Of a stretch of 64,000 bases of DNA, positions 34,046 through 45,230 are shown piece after piece (the first letter of the stretch is position 1; every line of letters starts with the position of its first letter). The position numbers and the translations under genes were made by a program. This DNA comes from Lepus europaeus (lineage: Eukaryota; Chordata; Mammalia; Lagomorpha; Leporidae), in NCBI RefSeq assembly GCF_033115175.1, contig NC_084831.1, forward strand, positions 14,361,138 through 14,425,137, written 5' to 3'. The notes beneath the pieces were generated by a model that was not told where the DNA came from, made no database searches, and was given only the letters and a program-made list of their open reading frames with translations.

Positions 34046-34107
34046 CACAGCCCAAGTCTTCCTCATGCTGCCCAGAACAAGGAGCAATTTCAAACTTATG
34101 ACTTGTG

Positions 34108-34440
34108 GGGCTGCTGCTATGGTGTAGCGGGTAAAGCCACTACCTGCAGTGCCGGCATCCCATATGGGCACCAGTTTGAGTTCCAGCTGCTCCACTTCTG
34201 ATCCAGTTCACTGTTAATGCACCTGGGAAAGCAGCAGAGGGTGGCCCAAGTGCTTGGCCCCTGCACCCCCATAGGAGACCTGGAAGAAGTTTCTTGGCTC
34301 CTGGCTTCAGATTGGCTCAGCTCTAGCCACTGCAGCCATTTGGGGAGTGAACCAGTGGATAGAAGACCTCTCTCTCTCTCTCTCTTTCTCTCTCTGCCTC
34401 TCTATAACTCTGCCTTTCAAATAAATAAATCTTTAAAAAA
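34108..34440 (+). mobile_element. C-SINE (+)
   Basis: GTGGGGCTGCTGCTATGGTG through TTTCAAATAAATAAATCTTT. TATGACTTG flanks both ends. Confidence 0.92.
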
Positions 34441-34545
34441 CGTATGACTTGCTTATTTCTAGAATCTTCCATCAGACATGGGTTGATTGAAGGCAGCTGA
34501 AACCTGAGGGCAGCTTTGAGGTCAACAGGACTTAACAAAAACCAG

Positions 34546-34794
34546 ACAACGCCACAGAGTAGCAGGCAAAGCCTGCAGCACCAGAATCCCATATGGGTGC
34601 CGGTTGGAATTCCAGCTGCTCCACTTCCGATCCAGCTCCCTGCTAATGCACTTGGGAAAGCCATAGAAGATGGCCAGAGTACCTGGGCCCCTGCACCAAC
34701 GTGGAAGACCCAGAAGAAACTCCTAGCTCCTAGCTTCGGATCGGCCCAGCTCTGACCATTGCGGCCATTGGGGAGTAAACCAGCGGATCAAAGA

Positions 34795-34831
<37 letters not shown>

Positions 34832-34885
34832 CATCTCTCTCTGTAACTATGCCCTTCAAATAAGTAAATAAATCTTTAAACAAAA
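34546..34885 (+). mobile_element. C-SINE (+)
   Basis: AACGCCACAGAGTAGCAGGC through TTCAAATAAGTAAATAAATC. Confidence 0.87.
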
Positions 34886-36835
34886 AGACAATTACACTTG
34901 TGATCTCACACAATTATGGGTGACCCCCCCTTCTCCCCCAGAATTTTTTCCAAAAAGTAAAGGGAATAGAAGCCACACCCCCAGGAGTAAGGACAGCGAG
35001 TGGGGCTAGGGAGGGAGTGGAGACTCGGGGGCTGCACGCACCAACCTGTGTGGCGTTGCCAGCTACAAGGAGACTCAGGGCCACCTGATAACACACAGGC
35101 CATACTCAGGCTAGGAATATTGTTGATCCGAAACCCAGAAGCAACTAGATGTCCGCGTCTTAACCCCCGCAACCCTAAGGAGGCTATACCTCCCTTCAAA
35201 CAAAAGCTTGGAGTTTTCAGTACTACAGGCTGAGCCTATGCCCTGGCCATTGCCACCAACTCCTGCCTCCAGGTGGGGAGACCCTAGCAGCAAGGCAAGG
35301 AAGGTGGCCCAGGAGACTCCAGGCAGGACGCATCAAAAGGTTTCCATGTGCCGACTTCCAGGTCAAAAGCCACACGCCTTCCTTTCTATAAAGGGAGTTG
35401 GTTGCCTTAACGTCACCAGCGGCCCAGGAGGTACACATGGAGCCGGGAAGAACCCGGCCATGATCACCGGCATCACACAGCCTGTTCTGTGCCTGGGAAG
35501 CCAGGCCACATCTGCCAGGCGGGGACAGCAGGAGACTTTCATGTCCCCCGTGTGCTCATCTGTACCGCCGGCACGCATTACTTTGATAATCAGCAAAAGG
35601 CAATAAAGACACTTCCAGACGGAAAAATGCGCAGAGCTGCAGCGGACCAGAAAATCTGTGAGGCGCCCTCCAAAGCCGAGCCGTGCAATTCGAAGAAATC
35701 CCCAGTCCTTTATTTGCGTGTCATGTTAGGAGGCCACGAAACCACACACAGCACTTTGCTTTGCTATTTTCCTTGACTCCCCCTGGGATCCTGAACCCGG
35801 CCACTCACTGCTGCTGCCCGCTGGCCCGGAATGCTGCTGGTAGCCAGAGCACCCTTCCTTCCCACTGCCCCTGGTGCTCCTGGGTCACATGGTTGGGCTT
35901 GACTCTGAATGCAGCTCCCCCATTCCCACCAGACCTGGGCTCACTCCTGACCTAGAAGACGCCCCCCCCCCCCGACGGCCCATTCAGAAACCAAGGATGA
36001 AATGCCTGGGGCCCATCTCAGAGTTGTCCCGGGAGTCTAGGGCGCTTGTGGCTTGAATGGACTCTGCAAAGGTGCAGAGATGTGTCCCAGACCCTGGGAC
36101 AGCTGTCTCTCGGTCCATCAGAATCCTCACTTCCCATTAGGGAGGTCCAGGACGAGATGGAGACACCCCAGCTATGTAGAGCAGGTGGAAGGCTGGGGGC
36201 CCGGGGGAGCCCTGGTTCTACCTCCCAGCAGCGTTGTGACCTTGGGTCATTCAGTTGAGCCTGGGCTGGGAGGGAGGATTGAATGAGATAATGGATGCTG
36301 GATATCTGGGGACAGCTAAAGCATTCACAAACAGGAGTTGATCTATGTAATCTCCCCCGGACTCCTCTGCAATTCCCCCAAACCAGTCCACCCTGGAAGG
36401 CTCCCCGACCCTCTAAGCCCACCCTCCCTGCCCCAGTCCAGGGGACCCCGCACTGAAGCAGGGATGGGTCTCCCAGCTCAGGCACCGGCCTTGGCCCACG
36501 ACCTTGTGCAGGGACCTGGGAGAAAGCGTCACTGAGCCACAGTACTTTTCCACCGCACTGCTCGGCCACTGGCCACCGCAGCCGCCTCTGGGCTGTGCAG
36601 ACAGGAGGCAAAGTGCACCAGGCCGGCGCCCCCAGGAACTCACCCCCAATACCAATCCAGGAGACATGCTGTGGGTGAGGGGCAGCCCAGCAGTGGGGGG
36701 GGGGGGCGTCCACAGATGCACCCCGCGGAGCTGGGAGGCCACTGGAGAAGCCGGAGGCAAGGGCATTAGCCAAGCCCTCCGGTGCATTCCCAGCGACTCC
36801 GGCTCCTTACCCACCCTCCCGGCTCCCACCCCTCC
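34886..36835. other. Repeat-poor DNA upstream of FAM43B
   Basis: About 1.9 kb with no C-SINE, leading into the FAM43B CpG island. C-runs near 35963-35975 and a G-run near 36697-36707. No exon is supported. Proximity makes it the likeliest place for upstream FAM43B control elements, but no specific site is claimed. Confidence 0.4.
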
Positions 36836-37428
36836 GATAATAATGATTAAGCCGGTGGCACGGCGCCTGTGCCGGGTCCGGGCAGCGCGAGCCTGCGCAG
36901 GGGGAGGGGGAGAGCAGGGCGAGGGGAGGGGACAAGAGAGCGAGCGGTCCCGCCCGGTGATGTAGGCAGCCCGGGGAGGTGGAGCCGCGACGCCTGGAGG
37001 AGTCCCCACCGCAGCCGCGCTCTCGGTCTACCCCACCAAGCTGCCGCCAGCCCCGGCTCCGGCGCCCTCCCTGCCGCCGCAGTCTGGGCGGCGGGGACCG
37101 CGGGAACCACCCTCCCCCCAACTCACCTGCTCGGGCCCGGGGGGCGTCCCTGCCCCTCCTTGCTACCCAGACGGCTGGAGCCGCTCCCGGCGAAAGCTGC
37201 TCTCGGCCGCTCGGCCGCCGCCGGGCATCTCGGCGGGCAGACCGGCCGGCCCCCCGGCATCTGCGAAGTCAGCCCCGCCTGGCACTGGGCGTCTCCGGGC
37301 ACCGCCTGTCTCCAGCTCCGCCCGGCTCCTCGCCACCCCGGGGCCACCGGGTGGGCCTCTGCGCGCCTGCCCCTCCCCCGGCCGCCCCGCGCTCGCCGCG
37401 CCCCCGGCCCCTTCCTTCGGCCGCCGCG
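36836..37428 (+). promoter_or_regulatory. FAM43B: FAM43B CpG-island promoter and 5'UTR
   Basis: CpG density rises sharply at about 36850 and stays high through the coding region. GGGGAGGGGGAGAGCAGG and similar GC-box-like runs (36898-36935) sit 500 bp before the start codon, with no TATA box. An in-frame ATG at 36979 opens 150 extra codons of Pro/Arg/Ser-rich text. That is best read as 5'UTR, because FAM43 proteins begin with MLPW. The exact transcription start is not visible. Confidence 0.7.
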
Positions 37429-38346
37429 ATGCTGCCCTGGAGACGTAACAAATTCGTGCTGGTGGAGGACGAGGCCAAGTGCAAGGCGAAGAGCCTGAGT
37501 CCCGGGCTCGCCTACACGTCGCTGCTCTCCAGCTTCCTGCGCTCCTGCCCGGACCTGCTGCCCGACTGGCCGCTCGAGCGCCTGGGCCGCGTGTTCCGCA
37601 GCCGGCGCCAGAAAGTGGAGCTCAACAAGGAGGACCCCACCTACACCGTGTGGTACCTGGGCAACGCCGTCACCCTGCACGCCAAGGGCGACGGCTGCAC
37701 CGACGACGCCGTGAACAAGATCTGGGCGCGCTGCGGGCCGGGCGGGGGCACCAAGATGAAGCTGACGCTGGGGCCGCACGGGATCCGCATGCAGCCGTGC
37801 GAGCGCGGTGGCGCCGGCGGCTCCGGGGGCCGCAGGCCGGCACACGCCTACCTGCTGCCGCGCATCACCTACTGCACGGCGGACGGCCGCCACCCGCGCG
37901 TCTTCGCCTGGGTCTACCGCCACCAGGCTCGCCACAAGGCCGTGGTGCTGCGCTGCCACGCCGTGCTGCTGGCGCGGGCGCACAAGGCGCGCGCCCTGGC
38001 CCGCCTGCTCCGCCAGACCGCGCTGGCGGCCTTCAGCGACTTCAAGCGCCTGCAGCGCCAGAGCGACGCGCGCCACGTGCGCCAGCAGCACCTGCGCGCG
38101 GGGGGCGCCGCTGCCTCGGTGCCCCGCGCCCCGCTGCGCCGCCTGCTCAACGCCAAGTGCGCCTACCGGCCGCCGCCGACCGAGCGCGGCCGCGGGGCGC
38201 CGCGCCTCAGCAGCATCCAGGAGGAGGACGAGGAGGCGGCGGAGGACGTGGAGGAGCGCCAGGGAGAAGCCCCCCAGCGCGAGCGGCCTGAGGTGCTCAG
38301 CCTGGCCCGGGAGCTGAGGACGTGCAGCCTGCGGGGCGCCCCGGCG

Positions 38347-38389
<43 letters not shown>

Positions 38390-38442
38390 AGCCCCGCCGC
38401 TGGAAGGCCGGCGCCAGGGAGCGCGCGGGCCAGGCGCGCTGA
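37429..38442 (+). CDS. FAM43B: FAM43B, PTB-domain protein, intronless
   Basis: A complete single-exon gene of 337 codons ending in TGA. The start is set by the conserved FAM43 opening [18 protein letters not shown]. Residues about 65-210 form a phosphotyrosine-binding (PTB/PID) fold: [20 protein letters not shown], then [35 protein letters not shown] and [10 protein letters not shown]. Next come a basic SAPKL-like box ([11 protein letters not shown], about 256-266) and an acidic stretch (266-280). The C-terminus (about 282-337) has a run of thirteen prolines at 307-319 and ends [11 protein letters not shown] proteins are usually adaptors for NPxY-type tails, but the partner and pathway of FAM43B are poorly known. 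As I recall, the human protein is 329 residues with a shorter proline run. FAM43A is the paralogue; the RRNKF start and short C-terminus point to FAM43B. Confidence 0.97.
38346..38392 (+). repeat. FAM43B: (CCG)n tract coding the FAM43B proline run
   Basis: Nearly pure CCG codons, broken by one CCA and a final CCC. Codon purity points to recent triplet slippage. Confidence 0.92.
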
Positions 38443-39400
38443 GAGCCCTGGGGCCAGGACTCCCGGCCTCAGACCCGGGCCCGCCGGACTCACCGCCTCC
38501 AACCCCGGCCCTGCCCGCTTCGGCTCCCCACCGGTCCCTGGCCCTGCCTCCCTCCTGGTCTGGGCTGTGGCCCTCCTCCGCCCCTCTGCCTCCTCCTGGC
38601 TCAGGGTGCCACCTGCCCTGCCCTTGACCGTGGGGGGAGGGGCGTGCTCACCTCTGCCCACACCCGGAGCTGCCCGGGGCCCTCCACAGTGGAACTGCCT
38701 CCCGAGCTTTGCACCGCAGCTGCCCACGACCACCCTGCTCCCTCCCCAGAGACCTTTTTCGAGAGAAGGGGGAAAGAAGTTTCCAGAAATCCAGGAGGAT
38801 GGGTTTGTACTCTGGCCAGGTGGAGGCGGTGGCTTTGCCCTTGGTCTGGCTAGCGGTCCTCCCTGTGGTGAAAAGGACCCTGGAGAGCACTGGGCATGGG
38901 GAGGGCAAGATGGCTGGGGGCGGCTAAGGCCAGGCCCAGGAGGGGCACTGGCTCTGTGGCCACACCCATAGGGAAGAAGCCTCAGGCCTCCCTGCCCCTT
39001 GGAGGATTCCTGGGACTCTGAGAGCAAGGGGAGGGCTTTACCAAGTTCAACAGATGAGGCCAGGCCACAGGTCTGCAAGCGGGCAGCTGCCCCTCCCCTT
39101 AGCACCCACCCCCTCCATCTGCAGACAGATGTGTGGGGGAGGGAGGGTGCCCAACAGGTACCCCACAACCAGGACCAAGGTGGCGCTTCCGAAGGAGGCA
39201 AGGAGAACCTTTGGCAGGTGTCCTCAAGCTGAGGCTGGTCAGGGCAGGTAGATCCCAGAGTTTCCTAGCAGGAGGGAGGGGTGTTAACCCGACCGAGGGA
39301 GTGGGCCCTGCCCAGGTGTCTCCAGAGGCCACACAAAACCCAAAGACCCGTGTGTCACCATGATCATTGTAAATAAAGTGAACCTGCTTTTCCAGCCCTG
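38443..39400 (+). other. FAM43B: FAM43B 3'UTR
   Basis: Continuous non-repetitive sequence from the stop codon to the polyadenylation signal, giving a 3'UTR of about 950 bases. The first 180 bases stay C-rich. No C-SINE has inserted here. Confidence 0.75.
39372..39377 (+). terminator. FAM43B: Polyadenylation signal AATAAA of FAM43B
   Basis: Canonical AATAAA within GTAAATAAAGTG, followed 30-50 bases later by the GU-rich TGTGTTGTCTTTG. It is the first canonical AATAAA after the stop codon. Confidence 0.75.
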
Positions 39401-40195
39401 TCACCACTCCTGTGTTGTCTTTGATGCCCGGTCAGCTGGGGGTGAAGAGACCCTCCATCAGAGCCCTGAAGACCCCAGCGGGGAGCCCCTGTAAGCAGCT
39501 GGAGCCAGCTGCCAGGATTGGGGTGGGGCGAGGCAGACGCTCCAGGCAGCTGGCCCCGTTTCGCGGGGAGGAGGCAGCAGCACCCGCCTCGTGCCAAGAT
39601 CACCTGTGAGAAGTCCTGGGTGCGCAGCAGGGGGCTGTCTGTGCACCTGGCACTCAGGAGCAAGTGTCTCTGGGTTGCTGGGCAGAACGCGGGCTCTGGG
39701 CTGGGGAGGTTTCTCATAAGCCACGAGTCTTTGAGAAGGTTCATGTGCTTGTCCCAGCTTGTCCCCTCCCTGCCTATGTGTGTAAGGAGCTGGGGACATC
39801 TGTCCAGACCCTCGTGACAGACAAGGTGAGCCTTGAGCTGGGAGCTCTTTATCCCTGTGCTAGGCTGGGCGCAGAGCCCAGAGTTCCGGAGCCCCGGAGA
39901 GCGGCCTCTGCCATGGCCAGCCGTCAGAATGATTGTTTCCCAGAGCTGCCAGCAGAGGTACCACTGTCCCCTCTCCTGGGGGGACCCACCCAGGGTCAGG
40001 GGGCTTTGAAGAGGGAAGCTGTGGTTGATGCCCCAGGGCTGACAAGGACAAAGTGGGCAAGGTTGCCCCATGTGTTCATGGCTTCCTCTGAACACGCCCA
40101 GGGCTTCTGAGCTGTTGCTCCTTATTTGCAGGAGACGAGGAAGTGGAAGGATGTCAGACCCAGGGCAGCCTGGGTGTTGGCTGAGACGACTCACC
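39401..40195. other. Non-coding stretch downstream of FAM43B
   Basis: No repeat family or exon recognised. Confidence 0.4.
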
Positions 40196-40340
40196 CAGAA
40201 GCAAGGTCACGGGCACACCTGCTGTCACCAGAATCCCACAGCGGATATTTCCCACGCACCTGCCGTGCAGCAGGCACTGTGCTAGGCCCTGAGACCCAGG
40301 AGTCCGGGCTCTCACAGCCTCAAGGGAGGGGCAGAAAACT
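40195..40340 (+). mobile_element. MIR/L2-like fragment
   Basis: CAGGCACTGTGCTAGGCCCT and the preceding ATATTTCCCACGCACCTGCC are typical of these ancient repeats. Confidence 0.5.
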
Positions 40341-40426
40341 AGAGAGCAGTTACCGGGTAATAGTTCACAGTTCTGCCCCCAGCCTTGCCCTGCTCCTCCA
40401 CGTTCTCCGGGAGCCTCACAACACAC

Positions 40427-40857
40427 ACTTCACACACACACACATGCATGCATGCACACACACGAACACACATATACACGCACATACACATATACGTGCA
40501 TGCACACTCTAACACATACGCACGCGCACAAGCACGCACATGCATGCACACATACACAGCCATGCATGCACACGTGTGAACACACACGCACATACACACG
40601 CATGCACACATGCACGCACGCACACAAACACACATACACACGCACACATGCACATGCACACAAACACGCACATGCACACATATGAACACACACGCGCGCA
40701 CACATGCATGCACACACGAACACACACGCAATGCATGCACACATACATGCACACACATACACACGTGCAGGCACATACATGAACACATATACACATGCAC
40801 ACACATGCACAGTAACATGCATGTGCACGCACATGCACGCACACATACACACACACA
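40427..40857. repeat. Long CA/CATG/CACG-rich low-complexity block
   Basis: About 430 bp of alternating purine-pyrimidine text built from CACA, CATGCA and CACGCA. It is not a pure (CA)n but an evolved mixture. It produces Cys/Val- or His/Thr-rich spurious frames on both strands. Z-DNA potential is high. Confidence 0.95.
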
Positions 40858-41282
40858 AGCTGAGCTCTCTCCACCTGGAACTGGAAGGCCCGCGAGTGGT
40901 TTATCTGACCACGCCTCCATTTCCAATGTGTGTGGCCCAGGAGGGCCAGGCCCAGCATCCCGCCTCCAGTGGGTGGAGAGCGAGAGGAGCCACAGAGAAG
41001 CCAGCACAGCTGCCAGCAGGCCCAGAGTCAGGTGTCTGGACCTGCTGCAGCCACGGCCGCCCCGGGCATTGCCGCGAGTCCTGGGGAGCCACCCACCTTC
41101 TCCAGGCACCAAGGCAGAGTCCCTCCCGCCCACTGCCACACCTCACCACCATATCAGGCACAACGCTCCCTGGGCCAGTGGTCAGGCCGTCTGCGCCCTG
41201 TGTCTCTTCTGGTTTCCGATTCCTCGCCGGGAAGAAAAACGTAGGAAGATGAACACGGGGGGGATCAGTGGTTTTCTTTTTC
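40858..41282. other. Non-coding stretch
   Basis: No gene or repeat family recognised. Confidence 0.35.
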
Positions 41283-41606
41283 TTTTTTTTTTTAAAGATT
41301 TATTTTATTTATTTGAAAGAGTTACAGAGAGAGGTAGAGACAGAGAGAGGTCTTCCATCCGCTGGTTCACTCCCCAGATGGCTGCAATGGCTGGAGCTGC
41401 ACTGATCCGAAGCCAGGAGCCAGGAGCTTCTTCCTGGTCTCCCATGTGGATGCAGGGGCCCTGGATGACTTGGGTCATCCTCCACTGCTTTCCCAGGCCA
41501 TAGCAGAGAACTGGATCGGAAGAGGAGCAGCTGGGACCAGAATTGGCGCCCATATGGGATGCCAGCACCTCAGGCCAGGGCTTTAACCCGCTGCACCACA
41601 GTGCCA
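41283..41606 (-). mobile_element. C-SINE (-)
   Basis: AAAGATTTATTTTATTTATT through CGCTGCACCACAGTGCC. Confidence 0.9.
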
Positions 41607-41886
41607 TGGTGTTCCTTGAGTCCTTGATTCCCAGGGGCGTCCCAGGAGCGACGCGGGGACAGGGTGGGAGTCCCCACCCTGCTGTCACCAGCACTGTGTG
41701 GGTTTTCTGTGGGAAGTTCTGGGATCCCAGCTGAGTAATGGAGCCTACAAGTTGTTACTTTTAGTCGCTGGATGAGATGCTCTCCAAGCCAAACCTGCCT
41801 CCCATCCTGACGCACCAGGTGCGCTGGGCTGACTCGGCCAGGAGGTATCAGGTAAGGGATTCTCAGAACAGCAGTGGGGGCCTTGC

Positions 41887-42101
41887 GAGGATGACAGGCA
41901 CAGTGGGTTAAGCCACTGCCAGCAACCCAAATGGGCACCCGTTCGAGTCCCGGCTACTCCATTTTGGCCCTGTCCAGCTCCAACCATTGCAGCCATTTGG
42001 GAAGTGAACAAACAGATGGAAGATCTCTCTCTCTTCTCTAACCCCACCTTCCAAATAAATAAATCTTAAAAAATAAATAAACAAATAAATAAATAAAGAA
42101 G
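41887..42101 (+). mobile_element. C-SINE (+) with internal deletion
   Basis: The head through CGGCTACTCCATTTTGG is joined directly to CTCCAACCATTGCAGCC, losing about 130 bp of the middle. Tail intact (CAAATAAATAAATCTTAAAA). Confidence 0.85.
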
Positions 42102-42329
42102 AGCACGACAGGCTGCCAAGGCCAAGGCAGGAAGAGTGCTCCCAGTGCACCCAGCAACTGAGGGGTCTGGGACCTCTGGGACCCATCCCCACCAGCCCGA
42201 AGCCACTGCAGAGGGGCTGGGCTGAGGCTGCTGTGGCACTGGGCCCCAGCACGTGGCTCACAGCATGGCGCCAGCCGGCCCACCCACTGACCAAGCCGAC
42301 CCCACACCGCCAGTTCCCCAGACAGCTCC

Positions 42330-42675
42330 GGGCATCCCCACCCCGGGGCCTTGGCTCACACAGTTCCCACCACCCACGTTGCCCTTCCCTGCGGCTGCAC
42401 GTCTTCAGATCCTGCCCAGATCCAGTTCCACTTCCTGGTCACTTTCCTTCCTGCACTGCCCTCCCCCACTCCTGCCAAGTCGGAGGGGATCGTCCCTCTC
42501 ACACTCACGGAGGGCTCTCTCTGTGCTTTCCCATGGTCCTCATCGCGGTCCACTTTGTAAGTATCTCTTGTAAGCGCTTCTTCTCTCATCCAGGCCATCT
42601 CCAGCTCCCTTGTCCACTGTAAGGTGGGGAGCTGGTGCTCAGTAATGATTTGTTGAATGAATACAAGGATGAATG
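42330..42675 (+). mobile_element. L2 3' region
   Basis: Pyrimidine-rich L2-like text ending in CAGTAATGATTTGTTGAATG and ATGAATGAGC. Confidence 0.55.
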
Positions 42676-42994
42676 AGCCAGATGGGAGCGCCATCACGGG
42701 CCAGGAAACCGAGTGGGTGGAGCAGCCTTCCCCGTGCCAAGCTTCCGCCTGGAGGCGCGGAGGGAGAAGCGTCCTCAGGCGCCCGGCTTTCACAGATGGT
42801 CCTGCTTGGGGACGAGATCTATTCCTGGGGTCTGCTCTGGTTCCACTGGCCCAGTCCAGCCCCCAGCACAGAGCGGACAGGCGAAGCACAGAGCCACTCC
42901 TGGCGGTGGCCAGCCAGGCTCCCGACACGCGGGCTGAGGTCTGCAGACGTGCAATGAGTGGCAGGAGAGCCAGGCAGACAAGAGCAGTCTCTGA

Positions 42995-43150
42995 CTTAAC
43001 GCACAGGTAGGCAGAGCCAGGCTGTGGCGTCAGACAGACCTGGACGCCCGTCCCAGTGCTGCCCCGCGATGGCCGTGCAGTTTCGGGCAGGCTCCTGAAG
43101 CCTCAGTGTTCCGTCCACATCAGTAGGGACAGGAAGTCCACATCTTGCAT
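42995..43150 (-). mobile_element. MIR fragment
   Basis: GCGTCAGACAGACCTGGACG, CAGTGCTGCCCC and AAGCCTCAGTGTTCCGTCC match MIR read from the complementary strand. Confidence 0.65.
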
Positions 43151-43409
43151 GGCTGGGGGAGAAGATGCGAGGCGTCACCTGTGGGTTGCCATTGGCTCGG
43201 GCACAGTGCCCTGTGCACGCAGGAAATAGTCATCATGGCTGCTTTCTGATTATTATCACCTCTTCCTCCTGGACAGATCTGAGAAGCAATCAGGTGCCCA
43301 GTCTTGGAGACACTACACTGGTAGAAGGTTCAACCAAATCTTGCCATACCGACAGCCTGCTTCTAGTAGTTGAGCTACATATACCTGATAATCTTAATAC
43401 TGGTTGTGC

Positions 43410-43695
43410 TTGGAGCTGGTGCCATAGCTGGCGTCCTATATGGTCACCAGTTCCAGTCTTGGCTGCTCTACTTCCGATCCAGCTCTCTGTTATTGCACCT
43501 GGGAAAGCAGCGGAGGATGACCCACGTGCCTGGACCCCTGCACCCACATGGGAGACCTGGAAGAAGCTCTTGGCTTCTGGCTTCAGCCTGGCCCAGCTGT
43601 AACCATTGCTGTCATTAGGGGAGTAAACCAGAGGGTGGGAGATACCCCCCACTCTGTAACTCTTGTCTTAAATAAATAAATCTTTTTAAAAAATA
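43410..43695 (+). mobile_element. C-SINE (+)
   Basis: GGAGCTGGTGCCATAGCTGG through CTTAAATAAATAAATCTTTT. The CT tract is nearly lost. Confidence 0.82.
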
Positions 43696-43704
43696 TACTA
43701 GTTA

Positions 43705-43820
43705 GACACAAGATCTTGTATTTCTCAAGTGTCATCATTGCCTTAGCAGCCTGCACAATACCAGACAAACAGTAAACAGTGAATGAATGACTGAACGGAT
43801 GAATGAATGATAATCTGCTG
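43705..43820 (+). mobile_element. L2 3' end
   Basis: CAATACCAGACAAACAGTAA, then TGAATGAATGA repeats, as at L2 termini. Confidence 0.55.
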
Positions 43821-43904
43821 CTATAGAGATATCGCCATACAGCCTTCCCAGCTGTGGTCTTCAGAAGCTCAATGTCATCCCTCTCCCTTCCTTCCTTCCT
43901 TCCT

Positions 43905-43932
<28 letters not shown>

Positions 43933-43936
<4 letters not shown>

Positions 43937-44279
43937 TTTTTTTTTTTTTTTTTTGACAGGCAGAGTAGACAGTGAGAGAGACAGAGAGAAAGGTCTTCCT
44001 TTGCCATTGGTTCACCCTCCAATGGCCACTGCGGCCAGTGCGCTGCTGCCGGCGCATCTCGCTGATCCGAAGCCAGGAGCCAGGTGCTTCTCCTGGTCTC
44101 CCATGCGGGTGCAGGGCCCAAGCACTTGGGCCATCCTCCAGTGCACCCCCGGGCCACAGCAGAGAGCTGGCCTGGAAGAGGGGCAACCGGGACAGAATCC
44201 GGCGCCCCAACCGGGACTAGAACCTGGTGTGCCGGCGCCGCAAGGTGGAGGATTAGCCTGTTGAGCCACGGCGCCGGCC
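43933..44279 (-). mobile_element. Young-subtype C-SINE (-)
   Basis: Poly-T, TTGACAGGCAGAGTAGACAG, ending GAGCCACGGCGCCGGCC. Preceded by (CTTC)n/(CTTT)n at 43885-43936, an expansion at the tail. Confidence 0.93.
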
Positions 44280-44280
44280 T

Positions 44281-44550
44281 TCAAGATTTATTTATTTATT
44301 TGAAAGGCAGAGAGAAAGAGACGGATCTTCCATCTGCTGGTTCATTCTCCAAACGACTACAATGGCTGGGATTGGGCCAGGCCAAACCCAGGAGCCAGAA
44401 ACTCCTTCTGGCTCTCCAATATGGGCAGCAAAGACCCAAATACTTGGGCCATCATCTGCTGCTTTCCCAGGTGCGCTAGCAGGGAGCTGGATTGGAAGTG
44501 GAGCAGCCGGGACTTGAACCGGTGGTTGCATACGGGATGCTGCTTTGCCT
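44281..44550 (-). mobile_element. C-SINE (-), abutting the previous copy
   Basis: CAAGATTTATTTATTTATTT to GCATACGGGATGCTGC; the extreme head is lost. Confidence 0.85.
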
Positions 44551-44929
44551 CTGGGCAGAGCTGTCCTCTCTTACCCTTTGCTGCACTCCTGCCTGTCCTC
44601 ACAGCACCCAGGGGTTTGTTGGCTGATCCAAGTCCCCGAGTGGCATCATCAGGTGCGGGTCGTTGGGGAGTTGGGCAGGCAAGCATGGGACGAGAAGTTG
44701 GCATCCAGGCCATCGCAAAGCAGACCCCAGCTGGGAAGACGGGAGCAGCACTGCTGCCTGCGGGGAACCCTTAGCCCAAAAGGGCCAGAGGAGCGGGGCG
44801 TGCTAGAAAGCTCGGGAGGCCTCCTGTGTGTGCCTGCCCAGCACCCCCATCTGTCCCTCCTGTGCCGTGAAGACCACGTGCCCTTCCTCCTAGGCACATA
44901 ACCAGAGCTTCCTCCGGTCTCCCCTGTCT

Positions 44930-45230
44930 TCATCCGTGGTCACGTGGCTGACTTTGGGCAGTAGAGTTGATGGTGTGTGCTATGCTCAGGCCTAGGTCGT
45001 GAGAAAACATGGCCCTCCCATTGCCCCCTTCCTGCCCGCTGAATGTCACTGCCTAGGGTGTCCTCAGAAGCTGAGCGCTGAGGATGGCAGCGTGCCCAGC
45101 AGCCCGGACAGGTGAATGACCACATGAGCAGGCCCTGTCCCTGTCACCACCAGGAGCAGAAATAAAACGGTGTTGCACTGCCATTGACCGCTCAGGGTTG
45201 TTTAGCGCAGCGGGTAGCAGCTCACCATGG
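44930..45230 (+). mobile_element. MLT1-like LTR fragment
   Basis: Begins GTGGTCACGTGGCTGAC; near its end CAGAAATAAAACGGTGTTGC and GGGTTGTTTAGCGCAGCGGG resemble the MLT1 terminus. Confidence 0.5.

Noticed and set aside
36979-37428. In-frame 150-codon N-terminal extension of FAM43B
   Set aside because: FAM43 proteins start at MLPW; the extension is low-complexity Pro/Arg/Ser text typical of a CpG-island 5'UTR.
37123-39201. 692-codon open frame on the strand opposite FAM43B
   Set aside because: GC-rich antisense shadow of FAM43B and its flanks; Ala/Arg/Pro/Gly composition, no domain, and the sense frame is clearly conserved.
40339-41139. 266-codon Cys/Val-rich minus-strand frame
   Set aside because: Translation of a CA/TG-type low-complexity block; no real cysteine-rich protein.
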